Shown: positions 6,424 to 14,557 of the stretch, piece by piece
Position numbering within the stretch: position 1 is the stretch's first letter
How the letters are laid out: each line of letters begins with the position of its first letter
Origin: Desulfobulbaceae bacterium
Lineage (GTDB): Bacteria > Desulfobacterota > Desulfobulbia > Desulfobulbales > DAOVSZ01
Assembly (NCBI GenBank): GCA_030627725.1
Contig: DAOVSZ010000012.1
Coordinates: 1 to 18,577 of the forward strand
Direction of reading: 5' to 3'
DNA length: 18,577 nucleotides
Notes under the pieces: generated by a model
What the model was told of the DNA's origin: nothing
Seen by the model: only the letters and a program-made list of their open reading frames with translations
Database searches by the model: none
Made by a program: the position numbers and the translations under genes

Positions 6424-7464
6424 CTAAAATCTTCCAGCCATAAGCCTTGCCCTTTTTTTCCTGGCCAATTCACGCATGTCAATAGTTTCGTCCGACTCAT
6501 CCATTATCTCCCTGCCTACAATCTCTTCTATGATATCTTCAAGACTGATCACACCGATGACACCTCCATACTCATCAACAACGACAAAAAGATGCTGATG
6601 ATGCTCGAAGAAATCAAGCAATACCCTGTTCAAGGGGGCTGATTCAGGCACAAAGTGGACAGGCTGCATCAAGGCCGAAAGTTTCCGCTGATCGTCGCCA
6701 TCTGCTGCGCACAAGAGAATGTCCCTTGCCAGAACAACTCCGACAATATCATCAGGGCCTATGTCATATACCGGAATCCTGCTGTGCCGGCCCCATTCGT
6801 TTTTCTTGGTCATTGCATCCTTAACATCGATATGTTCACTGAGCAGATAAGAAACAGTTCCAGGGGTCATCACCTGCTGTACATTTTTGTCCTTCAATTC
6901 AAGCATATTCGCGATGACCCGTTCCTGCTGCAGATCAATCTCTCCAGCCTTTCGGCTCAGACTCGCTATCGCCCGCACTTCCTCAGCTGAAACAAGCAGA
7001 TCCTCTCCTTTTGACGGGATGAGATTCGTGATGATGCGGCTGAGCCAGATAACGGGGCCAAGAAGTCTGACAAGCCATTGCAGCGGCAAGGCAATCCAGG
7101 GAGCAAGGGTCCTGGAATATGCAACCCCCACGGTTTTGGGGAGAATCTCTGAAAAAATAAGGATAAAGAGCGTGAAAATGGCTGAAAACCATCCCAGGTT
7201 CTGGTCGCCAAAGACGACTGCAGCGGATGCTCCGGCAATTGCAGCCCCCATTGTATGAGAAATTGTATTGAGGGTCAGGATAGCGGTAATCGGCTTGTGA
7301 ATTTCGCCTTTCAGTTTTTTCAAAACATGGCCGGACCTCTTTCCTGACTGGGCCATGGCCTCGATATGACTAGCGGGGGTAGAGTAGAGAATCGCCTCAA
7401 TGATACTGCACAAAGCAGACACGGAAATCGCAAGACCAACAGCAATGCAAAGTTGAAGAACCAA
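6424..7464 (-). CDS. CNNM/HlyC-type membrane protein with CBS pair
   Basis: This 346-residue protein starts with TTG at 7464, supported by AAGGAG 6 bases upstream. The N-terminal half is the CNNM (DUF21) membrane domain with three or four hydrophobic stretches and the conserved IFSEILPKTVGVAYS. Residues about 195-320 hold two CBS motifs (QQVMTPGTV, RIPVYDIGPDDIVGVV, then HLFVVVDEYGGVIGVISLEDIIEEIVG). It ends soon after (MDESDETIDMRELARKKR) and lacks the CorC/HlyC C-terminal domain that longer relatives have. The family takes part in Mg2+ or other divalent-cation export and is often called hemolysin-like, but the hemolysin label is historical. It stands alone, convergent with the DUF599 gene and divergent from the REC-HDOD gene. 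Confidence 0.87.
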   Translation of the reverse strand: MVLQLCIAVGLAISVSALCSIIEAILYSTPASHIEAMAQSGKRSGHVLKKLKGEIHKPITAILTLNTISHTMGAAIAGASAAVVFGDQNLGWFSAIFTLFILIFSEILPKTVGVAYSRTLAPWIALPLQWLVRLLGPVIWLSRIITNLIPSKGEDLLVSAEEVRAIASLSRKAGEIDLQQERVIANMLELKDKNVQQVMTPGTVSYLLSEHIDVKDAMTKKNEWGRHSRIPVYDIGPDDIVGVVLARDILLCAADGDDQRKLSALMQPVHFVPESAPLNRVLLDFFEHHQHLFVVVDEYGGVIGVISLEDIIEEIVGREIMDESDETIDMRELARKKRARLMAGRF

Positions 7465-7583
7465 TTTGAACTCCTTTTTTGTTTGTCTGTCCGGAACAAA
7501 TAATTATCATTTACTCTCTCAATTCGACAACGACAATTGTAACAATCTCGTGAAAATTTGAAACAAAATTAATATGTTCTTAG

Positions 7584-7613
7584 TTGCTTATGCAAGGCCA
7601 CATAATGTATTAT
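7584..7613 (+). promoter_or_regulatory. putative promoter of the REC-HDOD gene
   Basis: TTGCTT (7584-7589) and TATTAT (7608-7613) are 18 bases apart in the 203-base gap between two divergent genes. The leader would be about 50 bases and ends in AGGAAAGG shortly before the ATG at 7668. The rest of the gap is AT-rich, with a short ACAATTGT palindrome (7533-7540). Confidence 0.35.
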
Positions 7614-7667
7614 ATAGTGTGACTAATCTCTCCGCAGTGAAATTTTTTGTAATTCAGGAAAGGTTTA

Positions 7668-8855
7668 ATGTCGGACAAGAAAACATATACAATCTTTGTC
7701 GTTGGTGATAATCCCGACAGTCTCAATTTTTATAAACAGTATTTTCACCAGAAACCCTATCTTGTTTATTACTGCAATTCCGGCAACAAGGCGAAATCCA
7801 TCATGGCGGGTGTTGCTGCCGATGTGGTTATCTGCCGCCTCCATCTGGAGGATATGTCCGGCAAGGATTTTCTCCGATTTCTCCAGAATACATACCAGCA
7901 TACCATACGAATCATTTTTTCCTCTCCTGACAACAAACAGGATCTCATGAAGCTTGTAGCCTCCGGCCTTGCGCAGAGATATCTGTGCCATGAAGGGGAA
8001 AACGAGGATATCGAGCAGACACTGACAAGAGATCTCTTGACACGATCACGGATGCGCTCGAAAAAATGTTGTGATTTCCTTGAATCCGGCCCCCACCTCC
8101 CCGTACCCCCCGATCTCTTAAAAGAACTTGAAGCCCTTCTGCAGAACCCAAACTATACGATTGAGGGTGTGGCTTCAGTTATTGAAAAAGATCCTGTTCT
8201 TTCTTCACGACTGCTCCATGTTGTGAATTCCGCCGCCTTTTCAAGGGGAGGTACTATTGGCAACCTTTCGCACGCGATAGCGTTTTTAGGTGTCAATCAG
8301 ATCAGGGAGATACTTCTTTTTTTCTGTGCAATGAAGGCCCTGCCGGCAATGAGCCTGTGCCAGGAATACGCAAAAAAAGTATCAAAACACAGCTTTCAGT
8401 GCAGTAAATTGGCAAGCCGAATAGCCCGGCATGTTATCCCAGGTCATGAAAGGGAGGCCGCGACAGCCGCCCTTTTGCACGATATCGGGAAACTTGTCTT
8501 TTTCTCTTATTCCTGTGCCAGATATCTCCACTTTGTCTCATTAAGGGATGCCTTTGATCTTCCTTCAACCGAAATCGAAGAAGAGATTTTCGGAATTCTT
8601 CATACCGAGCTTGGAAGCTGCCTGATGCTATGGTGGAACCTTCCCATGACAATAGTTGAGACCGCGGCAAACCACAACTACCCCCTGATCGAGCTCTGGG
8701 GCATACCGAAAAGCGTTGCCATCGCAGACAGGTGTCTGCTTGAAGCTACCTATGGCAAGTCTATTCAAACCGACCTTGATACAGTGAAAAACATCTACCC
8801 GTTAGAAGAATGGCGTGCGCTTGCAAAAGAAATTATAAAAGAGGACGAGGAGTAA
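7668..8855 (+). CDS. pseudo-receiver plus HDOD domain protein
   Basis: The 395 residues comprise an N-terminal receiver-like domain (about 7-125) and an HDOD domain (about 145-345). In the receiver, the loop that should carry the phosphorylated Asp reads ADVVICRLHLEDMSG, with R57 at that position. The acidic pocket is also reduced (VVGDNPDS), so phosphorylation by a kinase is unlikely. The HDOD domain has VIEKDPVLSSRLLHVVNSAAF, then IAFLGVNQIREILL and AALLHDIGKLVFF, with an HD pair but not the full HD-GYP set. HDOD proteins act as non-enzymatic or uncharacterised signalling modules, often tied to c-di-GMP and motility control. The start is backed by AGGAAAGG upstream. The gene is convergent with the small coiled-coil gene at 8884. 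Confidence 0.87.
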   Translation: MSDKKTYTIFVVGDNPDSLNFYKQYFHQKPYLVYYCNSGNKAKSIMAGVAADVVICRLHLEDMSGKDFLRFLQNTYQHTIRIIFSSPDNKQDLMKLVASGLAQRYLCHEGENEDIEQTLTRDLLTRSRMRSKKCCDFLESGPHLPVPPDLLKELEALLQNPNYTIEGVASVIEKDPVLSSRLLHVVNSAAFSRGGTIGNLSHAIAFLGVNQIREILLFFCAMKALPAMSLCQEYAKKVSKHSFQCSKLASRIARHVIPGHEREAATAALLHDIGKLVFFSYSCARYLHFVSLRDAFDLPSTEIEEEIFGILHTELGSCLMLWWNLPMTIVETAANHNYPLIELWGIPKSVAIADRCLLEATYGKSIQTDLDTVKNIYPLEEWRALAKEIIKEDEE

Positions 8856-8862
8856 CCACTCC
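8849..8862. terminator. small hairpin at convergent gene ends
   Basis: GGAGT-AACC-ACTCC (8849-8862) forms a 5-pair hairpin that includes the stop codon of the REC-HDOD gene. It has no T run, so it is only a weak terminator candidate. Confidence 0.25.
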
Positions 8863-8888
8863 GGATGGGGTGCTGCTGAACAGTTAAC
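8862..8888. repeat. solitary end of the hairpin-element family
   Basis: CGGATGGGGTGCTGCTGAAC... (8862-8888) matches the right end of the element at 14645-14671 at about 23 of 27 positions, including GATGGGGTG and TGCTGAA. No partner arm is present beside it. It overlaps the stop codon (TTA on this strand, 8884-8886) of the coiled-coil gene, so an old insertion may have set the C-terminus of that protein. Confidence 0.45.
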
Positions 8889-9288
8889 TTTTATCTTCAA
8901 AATCGAATTCAGGATAAAGCTTTTTAAGGCACTCCGGACAGATACCGTGACTGAATTCAGCATTTGAATGCTTCTGGATATAGGCTTCGATCTGGTTCCA
9001 GTATCCTTTATCATCACGGATTTTTTTGCAGGAAGCGCAGATAGGGATAAAGCCGCTCAATGTCTTGACTTTCGTCAGGGCTTCTTGAAGATTTCTGTTC
9101 GCCTCCTCCAGTTCACTGGTCCTTTCCTTCACCTTCTGGTCCAGCCGGAGATAAATCTCAAAATATTTTCGGATGTATTCCTCGGATTCCTCCCTGCCCA
9201 GGCGCACCTCATTCGTAAGATGCCTGGTCATGGTCTCCAGTTCATAAATCCGACGTTTCAAGGATTGGATATCATCATCCGGCGTCAT
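8884..9288 (-). CDS. small coiled-coil protein with Cys4 zinc-ribbon-like tail
   Basis: The first half of this 134-residue protein (about 5-75) is a heptad-rich coiled coil (KVKERTSELEEANRNLQEAL, the linker seen in front of many histidine kinases). The tail (78-128) reads GFIPICASCKKIRDDKGYWN then SHGICPECLKKLYPE, with C84, C87, C117 and C120 in two CxxC pairs plus H114, a likely metal site. This tail is common at the C-terminus of sensor kinases and response regulators in Desulfobacterota and relatives. Here it stands alone without kinase or receiver. Its ATG overlaps the stop of the upstream HDOD gene by four bases (ATGA), so the two are translationally coupled and probably act together. 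The biochemical function is unknown to me. Confidence 0.72.
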   Translation of the reverse strand: MTPDDDIQSLKRRIYELETMTRHLTNEVRLGREESEEYIRKYFEIYLRLDQKVKERTSELEEANRNLQEALTKVKTLSGFIPICASCKKIRDDKGYWNQIEAYIQKHSNAEFSHGICPECLKKLYPEFDFEDKS

Positions 9289-10169
9289 CGGAGGAAAACC
9301 CCTTTTTCTTCAATTCGTTCCATCTCTTCCTTCATTGCCTCTGTAATCAGACTCAAGGCAAAGGGCTCAAGCTTCAACTCATCGGTCACCATGGCAAAAA
9401 GCTCTTTGTCCTGACGAGTGCCTTTGCCATAGCCAAAGCCGGCCTCAAAACTTAAGAAATCAGCTACATACAAAACCTTGACTATCCTGCCGTCATCCGC
9501 AACACCCATTGTAGGGTCATGATGAGAACCTATGACATCGACGAATTCGTGCGGGAAGTTCCAATGCTCAGCCAACATCCGACCGACATCGGCATGGTCA
9601 AATCCTAAAACACTCATTTCCGCAGTCAGAATTTCCTGATGTCCGTCAACAACCTCCTGCATAACCTTGCCGAAGTCATCATACTGTAGCTGGTCCTCCA
9701 CAATAAGACCTATGTCATGCAGTAAGCCGACCGCATATGCATCATTTCCCTTCAAACCGAATTCCTTTCGCATGATCATTTTGGAAAGAAGGGCCACTGC
9801 CAGACAGTGTTTCCAGATGGTTTCCGGAGAAAACCCCTGAACCCGTCTGCAGTTTTTTAGAATTTCACTGTACTTCTGGGTCAGGACGATTTCCTGCAAG
9901 GCATTAAAACCGATCCAGACTACCGCCTGTTCTATCTCATGAATAGGTCGCGGCGCTGCATAATAGGGAGAGTTGGCAACTCGAAATACTCTGGCTGTCA
10001 GTGGAGGGTCGAGCTGCAGCAACTCTTTCAAATCGTTTAGATTCGAATTCGGATCGTTGATAATCTCGATTATGCTGATTATCGTCCCTTTGAGAGAAGC
10101 GATTTCAGAATCATCCGTTTTCCGGAGGAGATTTTTCAGTTTCCTTTCTTTTAATTTACTCTCATTCAT
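9285..10169 (-). CDS. HDOD domain protein
   Basis: This 294-residue protein is almost entirely one HDOD domain (about 25-235). Motifs are LLQLDPPLTARVFRVANSPYYA, AVVWIGFNALQEIVL, AVGLLHDIGLIVEDQ (an HD pair), FDHADVGRMLAEHWNFP and VIGSHHDP. A second HH-D motif follows, so the HD-like residues are better kept than in many HDOD proteins. The GYP motif of c-di-GMP phosphodiesterases is absent. No Shine-Dalgarno sequence precedes the ATG. TATATA lies only a few bases upstream, so a leaderless or very short leader is possible. It is the first gene of a two-gene operon with the coiled-coil/Cys4 protein and is divergent from pepA. A role as a signalling adaptor is inferred. Confidence 0.85.
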   Translation of the reverse strand: MNESKLKERKLKNLLRKTDDSEIASLKGTIISIIEIINDPNSNLNDLKELLQLDPPLTARVFRVANSPYYAAPRPIHEIEQAVVWIGFNALQEIVLTQKYSEILKNCRRVQGFSPETIWKHCLAVALLSKMIMRKEFGLKGNDAYAVGLLHDIGLIVEDQLQYDDFGKVMQEVVDGHQEILTAEMSVLGFDHADVGRMLAEHWNFPHEFVDVIGSHHDPTMGVADDGRIVKVLYVADFLSFEAGFGYGKGTRQDKELFAMVTDELKLEPFALSLITEAMKEEMERIEEKGVFLR

Positions 10170-10303
10170 AGTGTATATAATGCTTTAAGATCTACACAAA
10201 CGTCAAGAAGAAGTTGAGTCATTTTCAAAATTTATACCCTCTCTTATCTGCGAGACCGAAAAAAAAGAGCGCCATGATCGACTGAGAAATTATATCAAAG
10301 AGA

Positions 10304-10332
10304 GTGACAGCCGAGAGGTGACAATATATAAT
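10304..10332 (+). promoter_or_regulatory. strong putative pepA promoter
   Basis: GTGACA (10304-10309) and a perfect TATAAT (10327-10332) are 17 bases apart, the best sigma-70 match in the window. The -10 box lies inside an inverted repeat, ACAAT-5 bases-ATTGT (10321-10335), which could be an operator. Transcription would start near 10339, leaving a leader of about 48 bases. Confidence 0.55.
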
Positions 10333-10386
10333 TGTACATCGTTTACTCCCCACATCTACTCATCAAAATTACTCTAGGAGAATGCT

Positions 10387-11886
10387 TTGATTTCAGTTAC
10401 CCGGAAAAGTCCGGATCAATATCATGGTGATATGATCGTTCATTTTGTCAGACAGAATGAAAAGAAAGAACCAACCTGTGCCGATGACACGATTCGGAAC
10501 CTCATCCAACCGGCATTCGAGGCTGGAGATTTTCTCGGCAAGGAAGGCCAGACAATTCTCTTTTACCCGGAGCCGTCAGGAACGAAAACACAAAAAGGCC
10601 CGAAACGGGTCCTGATTGTCGGACTGGGAAAAGACAAACCATCACGAGAGATACTCCGTAAGGCAGGAGGCACTGTCGCATCTACTGCTGCAAAGACCAA
10701 GACAACCACAATGCTCGTTGTCGTGCCCGAGACAGAAGAGTTAAAAAAGTCGGAGATGGTCGAATGTATGACCGAGGGTCTTCTTCTCGGCACATACCAG
10801 TTCAGAAAATACAAGACCACAAATGAAGATCAGAATGATACGCCATCAACTCTGGAAAAGATTGAATTATCCGTTGCCGGAACATCTTCCGCCCGGCATG
10901 GCCTCAAGCTCGGCCAGGTAGCGGCCGAGGCAGGTTGCAAGGCACGAGATATGGCAAATGAGCCCGGCAGCGCCTGGACTCCGACGCATTTTGCCAAATA
11001 CTCACTCGAACTCTCAAAACAATACGGTTTCCGCCGCAAGGTCCTTTCCTTGAATAATATGAAAAAAATGGGGATGGGTGGAATTATCGGCGTTAATCAG
11101 GGCTCAGCTGAGCCTCCGAAGATGATCATTCTTGAATATAAGACCGGGAGAAAGAAGGCCCCTACCCTGCTCCTGGTCGGCAAAGGCCTTACCTTTGACT
11201 CTGGCGGCATTTCACTGAAACCCGGCAGCGGCATGCAGGACATGAAGTACGATATGTGCGGCGGCGCTGCAGTGCTTGCCGCCATGCAGATGGTAGGGGA
11301 AGAAAAACCGAAACGGGTCAACATCGTGGCAATTGTACCGGCAACCGACAACATGCCCGGCCCGCATGCCTTAAAACCTGGAGACATCATCACCCATTAC
11401 AACGGCAAGACGGTCGAGGTAATAAACACCGACGCAGAAGGAAGGTTGATCCTTGCCGATGCCCTCTCCTATGGCGTTGACACGTTCAAGCCTGACGCGA
11501 TCGTCGATCTTGCGACCCTGACCGGCGCTGTCATAATCGGACTGGGGCATCATCGCACAGGTCTGCTCTCTAACAACGATAAACTTTCAGAAAAAATCCT
11601 TGCTGCCGGAGAAAGAAGCGGCGAACCTCTCTGGCGGCTTCCGCTCGGCCCTGAATACACAAAACAGCTTAAATCCGAGATTGCCGATATCAAAAATGTC
11701 GGCAGCAAGGGTGCCGGCACCATCACTGCCGGCGCGTTTTTGCAGGAGTTTGTAGGAGAAACACCATGGGCACATCTTGATATTGCCGGCACGGCCTGGA
11801 AATATACTGAAAAATCCTATATCCCCAAAGGCCCGTCCGGAGTCGGGGTACGCACCCTGATAGAACTGATCAGGGCTTGGAGATAA
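10387..11886 (+). CDS. pepA: leucyl aminopeptidase (M17 family)
   Basis: The 499-residue length is typical of PepA/M17 enzymes. They remove N-terminal amino acids, preferring Leu, using two metal ions in a cytoplasmic hexamer. All active-site residues are visible: K266 and D271 in GKGLTFDSGG, K278, D289 in MKYDMCGG, and D349, E351 and R353 in the signature NTDAEGRL. The N-terminal domain (about 1-160) is more variable, as usual. I chose the TTG at 10387 because TAGGAG lies 7-8 bases upstream and no ATG or GTG in frame fits better. A strong promoter precedes it. It is followed after 19 bases by the TPR gene, so the two probably share a transcript. Some PepA proteins also bind DNA; nothing here shows that. 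Confidence 0.96.
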   Translation: MISVTRKSPDQYHGDMIVHFVRQNEKKEPTCADDTIRNLIQPAFEAGDFLGKEGQTILFYPEPSGTKTQKGPKRVLIVGLGKDKPSREILRKAGGTVASTAAKTKTTTMLVVVPETEELKKSEMVECMTEGLLLGTYQFRKYKTTNEDQNDTPSTLEKIELSVAGTSSARHGLKLGQVAAEAGCKARDMANEPGSAWTPTHFAKYSLELSKQYGFRRKVLSLNNMKKMGMGGIIGVNQGSAEPPKMIILEYKTGRKKAPTLLLVGKGLTFDSGGISLKPGSGMQDMKYDMCGGAAVLAAMQMVGEEKPKRVNIVAIVPATDNMPGPHALKPGDIITHYNGKTVEVINTDAEGRLILADALSYGVDTFKPDAIVDLATLTGAVIIGLGHHRTGLLSNNDKLSEKILAAGERSGEPLWRLPLGPEYTKQLKSEIADIKNVGSKGAGTITAGAFLQEFVGETPWAHLDIAGTAWKYTEKSYIPKGPSGVGVRTLIELIRAWR

Positions 11887-11905
11887 AACGAAACGGAGAC
11901 AATCT

Positions 11906-12520
11906 ATGAGTGATAAAGTTGAAGGGTATGTCAAAAAGGAAACCATGCTTCTCATTGCCGCCGCCGCTCTGATAGCAGGTTTTTTAGCCGGTGTTGTGTT
12001 CAGCGCCATGCAGTCGTCTCCCGGTGGCCCGCCGGCGCCGACCGCTTCACAGCAACAACCAGCCCCATCGCAAGGGATGGGACTCTCTCCTGAACAGGCG
12101 AACAAGATCCTCGCCCTGCAGCAGGAGGTATCCACCAATCCTGACAATGCCGGCGCCTGGGCCCAGCTCGGTCATATCTGGTTTGACACGAGCCAGTTTG
12201 AGAAGGCGATTCATGCCTACAACAAATCTCTCGCAATCAGGCCAAACGACCCGAACGTCCTGACCGATCTTGGTGTCATGTTCAGAAGAAGCGGCCAGCC
12301 GGTCAAGGCGGTCGAGTCCTTTGACAAGGCCATGGGCATTGACCCGAAGCATGAGATCGCCCGTTTCAACAAAGGGATTGTTCTGTATAACGATCTGAAT
12401 CAGCAGGCTCAGGCGATCCAGGTATGGGAGGAAATGGCCAGGATGAACCCTCTGGCCAAGGCCCCTGACGGCAGGCTGCTCACCGAATTCTTAAAAGATG
12501 TCAAGGAAAGGCAGAAATGA
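11906..12520 (+). CDS. membrane-anchored TPR protein
   Basis: This 204-residue protein begins with a short cytoplasmic stretch, one transmembrane segment (about 14-36, LLIAAAALIAGFLAGVVFSAM) and a Pro/Gln/Ala-rich linker (37-58). Two to three TPR repeats follow: AWAQLGHIWFDTSQFEKAIHAYNKSLAIRPNDP, then NVLTDLGVMFRRSGQPVKAVESFDKAMGIDP and a third less regular one (ARFNKGIVLYND). TPRs bind proteins; the partner is unknown. The layout resembles the C-terminal part of CcmH/NrfG cytochrome-assembly TPR proteins, but no cytochrome biogenesis genes are near. It lies 19 bases after pepA with GGAGA ahead of its ATG, suggesting co-transcription. Confidence 0.8.
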   Translation: MSDKVEGYVKKETMLLIAAAALIAGFLAGVVFSAMQSSPGGPPAPTASQQQPAPSQGMGLSPEQANKILALQQEVSTNPDNAGAWAQLGHIWFDTSQFEKAIHAYNKSLAIRPNDPNVLTDLGVMFRRSGQPVKAVESFDKAMGIDPKHEIARFNKGIVLYNDLNQQAQAIQVWEEMARMNPLAKAPDGRLLTEFLKDVKERQK

Positions 12521-12541
12521 ACTGCCCGGCAGGTAAATAGA

Positions 12542-12609
12542 CTGAAGGCTGAAGACATTACGACATTGATTCTGTCTTTGCACTCTGATTGACATACTTC
12601 AGCCTTCAG
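12542..12609. terminator. inverted repeat between convergent genes
   Basis: CTGAAGGCTGAAG (12542-12554) and its exact reverse complement CTTCAGCCTTCAG (12597-12609) enclose 42 bases, with a possible inner AAGACA/TGTCTT hairpin. It lies between the ends of the TPR and ABC genes. There is no T run, so it may be a bidirectional terminator or a small repeat element. Confidence 0.4.
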
Positions 12610-12625
12610 CCCACAAGCCTGTTTG

Positions 12626-14218
12626 TTACAAGGTCTCAAGATCAAAGGCCGCACGAAACAGCTTCTTGGTATAGGGATGCTCCGGGTTCGAAAAAATCTT
12701 CCCGGCCGGGCCGGATTCGACAATTTTTCCGTTCTGCATGACCGCAATCTCATCAGCTAACGCTCGTATCACCTTCAGATCATGCGAGATAAAAAGATAG
12801 GTCATATTGTAATTCTTCTGAAGGCGGCGCAGCAGGTCTATGATCTGGGCCTGGATGGTCATGTCCAGGGCGCTTGTCGGTTCATCCAACACCAGAAACC
12901 TCGGCTTTAAAACAACGGCCCTGGCAATGGCGATCCGCTGCCGCTGTCCACCTGAAAATTCGTGCGGATACCTGTCTGCCATGTCAGGTTCAAGCCCGAC
13001 CTCGAGAAGCGCCTGCTCTACTATTTCCCGTCGCTTCTCTCGACTGCCGCCGATTCCATGGACCATCAACCCTTCGGCTATTATCTGTTCCACGGTAAGA
13101 CGCGGAGAGAGCGCGGAGAACGGGTCTTGAAACACGACCTGGAGTTCCTTGCGAAGCGGTCGCATCTGCCTGTTGCTGTAAGCAAGAAGGTCCTTTCCCG
13201 CATAATCGATCCTGCCATGACAGCCTGTAAGCCGCAGGATGCACATTCCAAGAGTGCTTTTACCGGAACCCGATTCCCCGACCAATCCATAGGTGCTCCC
13301 CTCCCTGATCGTGAGACTGGCGCCGTCAACCGCCCGTATCTCCCCGACCTTGCGTCTGAAGAAACCAGCCTTCAGGGTAAAAACGCAAGCCAGGTCTTTG
13401 ATTGAGACAAGGGCCTCGGTCTGTTCTCTGGGCGGCGGTTCACCCTTTGGCACGGAATCAAGAAGATGGATGGTATACGGGTCTGTCGGAGAACGAAAGA
13501 CCTGTTCGGTTTCACCCTGTTCAACGATCTTCCCCTGGTGCATTATATGGATGTGATCGGCTATCTTCCTGACCATTGTGAGATCATGGGTGATCAGAAG
13601 GATCGCCATGCCGATTTCTTCCTGGATGTCTTTGAGCAATGCCAGGATCTGTGTCTGGACTGTTACGTCGAGTGCGGTTGTCGGCTCGTCAGCTATGAGA
13701 AGCGCCGGACGGGAGGCAAGGGCCATGGAGATCATGACTCGCTGACGTTGGCCTCCTGAAAGCTGATGCGGGAAACTATGCATCCTCTTGTCCGGTTCCG
13801 AAATCCCGGTCCGTTCCAGAAGCGCAATACCTCTTTCGATGGCCTCCTTTTTCGGCAACCTCTGGTGCTGCATGAGCGGTTCAATGAGTTGGTCACCGAT
13901 CGAATAAACAGGGTTTAATGAGATCATCGGCTCCTGGAAGATCATGGCGATCCTGTTGCCCCTGATCCTGCGCATGGCCGGCTCATCAAGCAGGAGCAGG
14001 TCCTGATTCTCAAAGAAAATTTTTCCGGAAATGGAAGCAGCGCTTCTGTCTAAAAGCTGCAAAAGGGAAAGGGCGGTAACGGATTTTCCTGATCCGGACT
14101 CACCGACCAGGGCAACGGTCTGTCCGGGATCGATGGCAAAAGAGATCCCGCGGACGACCTCGGAAAACCCCTCTTCCATATGAAAACCGGTATGGAGATT
14201 GTGTATATCAAGAAGCAT
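12626..14218 (-). CDS. double ABC ATPase of the peptide/nickel transporter type
   Basis: The 530 residues contain two complete ABC domains in one chain, as in YejF or GsiA (a DppD-DppF fusion). Domain 1 has Walker A GESGSGKS (39-46), signature LSGGQ (153-157), Walker B LLIADEP (173-179) and switch H211. Domain 2 has Walker A GESGSGKS (314-321), signature FSGGQ (421-425), Walker B FLVLDEP (441-447) and H479. After each domain comes the tail typical of oligopeptide ATPases (DPYTIHLLDSVPKG; HPYTKKLFRAAF). It would power import of peptides, microcin-like compounds or metal chelates. No permease or binding-protein gene is adjacent in the window: upstream lies the repeat island and downstream a convergent gene. 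The missing parts are either elsewhere or were separated by rearrangement. No clear Shine-Dalgarno sequence precedes the ATG. Confidence 0.93.
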   Translation of the reverse strand: MLLDIHNLHTGFHMEEGFSEVVRGISFAIDPGQTVALVGESGSGKSVTALSLLQLLDRSAASISGKIFFENQDLLLLDEPAMRRIRGNRIAMIFQEPMISLNPVYSIGDQLIEPLMQHQRLPKKEAIERGIALLERTGISEPDKRMHSFPHQLSGGQRQRVMISMALASRPALLIADEPTTALDVTVQTQILALLKDIQEEIGMAILLITHDLTMVRKIADHIHIMHQGKIVEQGETEQVFRSPTDPYTIHLLDSVPKGEPPPREQTEALVSIKDLACVFTLKAGFFRRKVGEIRAVDGASLTIREGSTYGLVGESGSGKSTLGMCILRLTGCHGRIDYAGKDLLAYSNRQMRPLRKELQVVFQDPFSALSPRLTVEQIIAEGLMVHGIGGSREKRREIVEQALLEVGLEPDMADRYPHEFSGGQRQRIAIARAVVLKPRFLVLDEPTSALDMTIQAQIIDLLRRLQKNYNMTYLFISHDLKVIRALADEIAVMQNGKIVESGPAGKIFSNPEHPYTKKLFRAAFDLETL

Positions 14219-14292
14219 TTGAGATTGCTGTTATGACGGCAGAAAAAAAGTAAATATTCGGCTTGATGCCGACAAGCCCAAGCCACCGACAT

Positions 14293-14400
14293 GTAAATGT
14301 TTGGCATTGTTCCATAGTCGTGCAAGCAGGCCGGCGAGTCTATAGTTTGCTATGTGAGTCGGCCTGATCGTGCGGATCTGGGACAATGCCGAATATTTAC
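14293..14400. repeat. hairpin element A (MITE-like or structured RNA)
   Basis: The 108-base element has inverted ends: GTAAATGTTTGGCATTGT at 14293 and, read from 14400 on the other strand, GTAAATATTCGGCATTGT. Every mismatch would be a G-U pair. Inside, CAGGCCG (14327-14333) pairs with CGGCCTG (14359-14365), then an internal loop with GTGAGT, then ATAG-TTTG-CTAT at the tip. The flanks AAGCAGG and CCTGATCGT are shared with element B. Confidence 0.6.
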
Positions 14401-14557
14401 GAAAAAAGAGTTATCATGTACCTGTTCAGCATGGCGTTTAGAGTCATTCTACAGCCATAAAGGAAGAGGTTGCATCTTATGAGATGATACCCCCGGCATA
14501 TGAACATGTCAATTTGTAACTCAGGTGGAGCAGCAAACGTGGCCTAAACTCTATCCC

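Noticed and set aside
11587..12147. 186-residue minus-strand frame opposite pepA and the TPR gene
   Set aside because: Both strands cannot be real here; pepA has a full active site and the antisense frame shows no family features.
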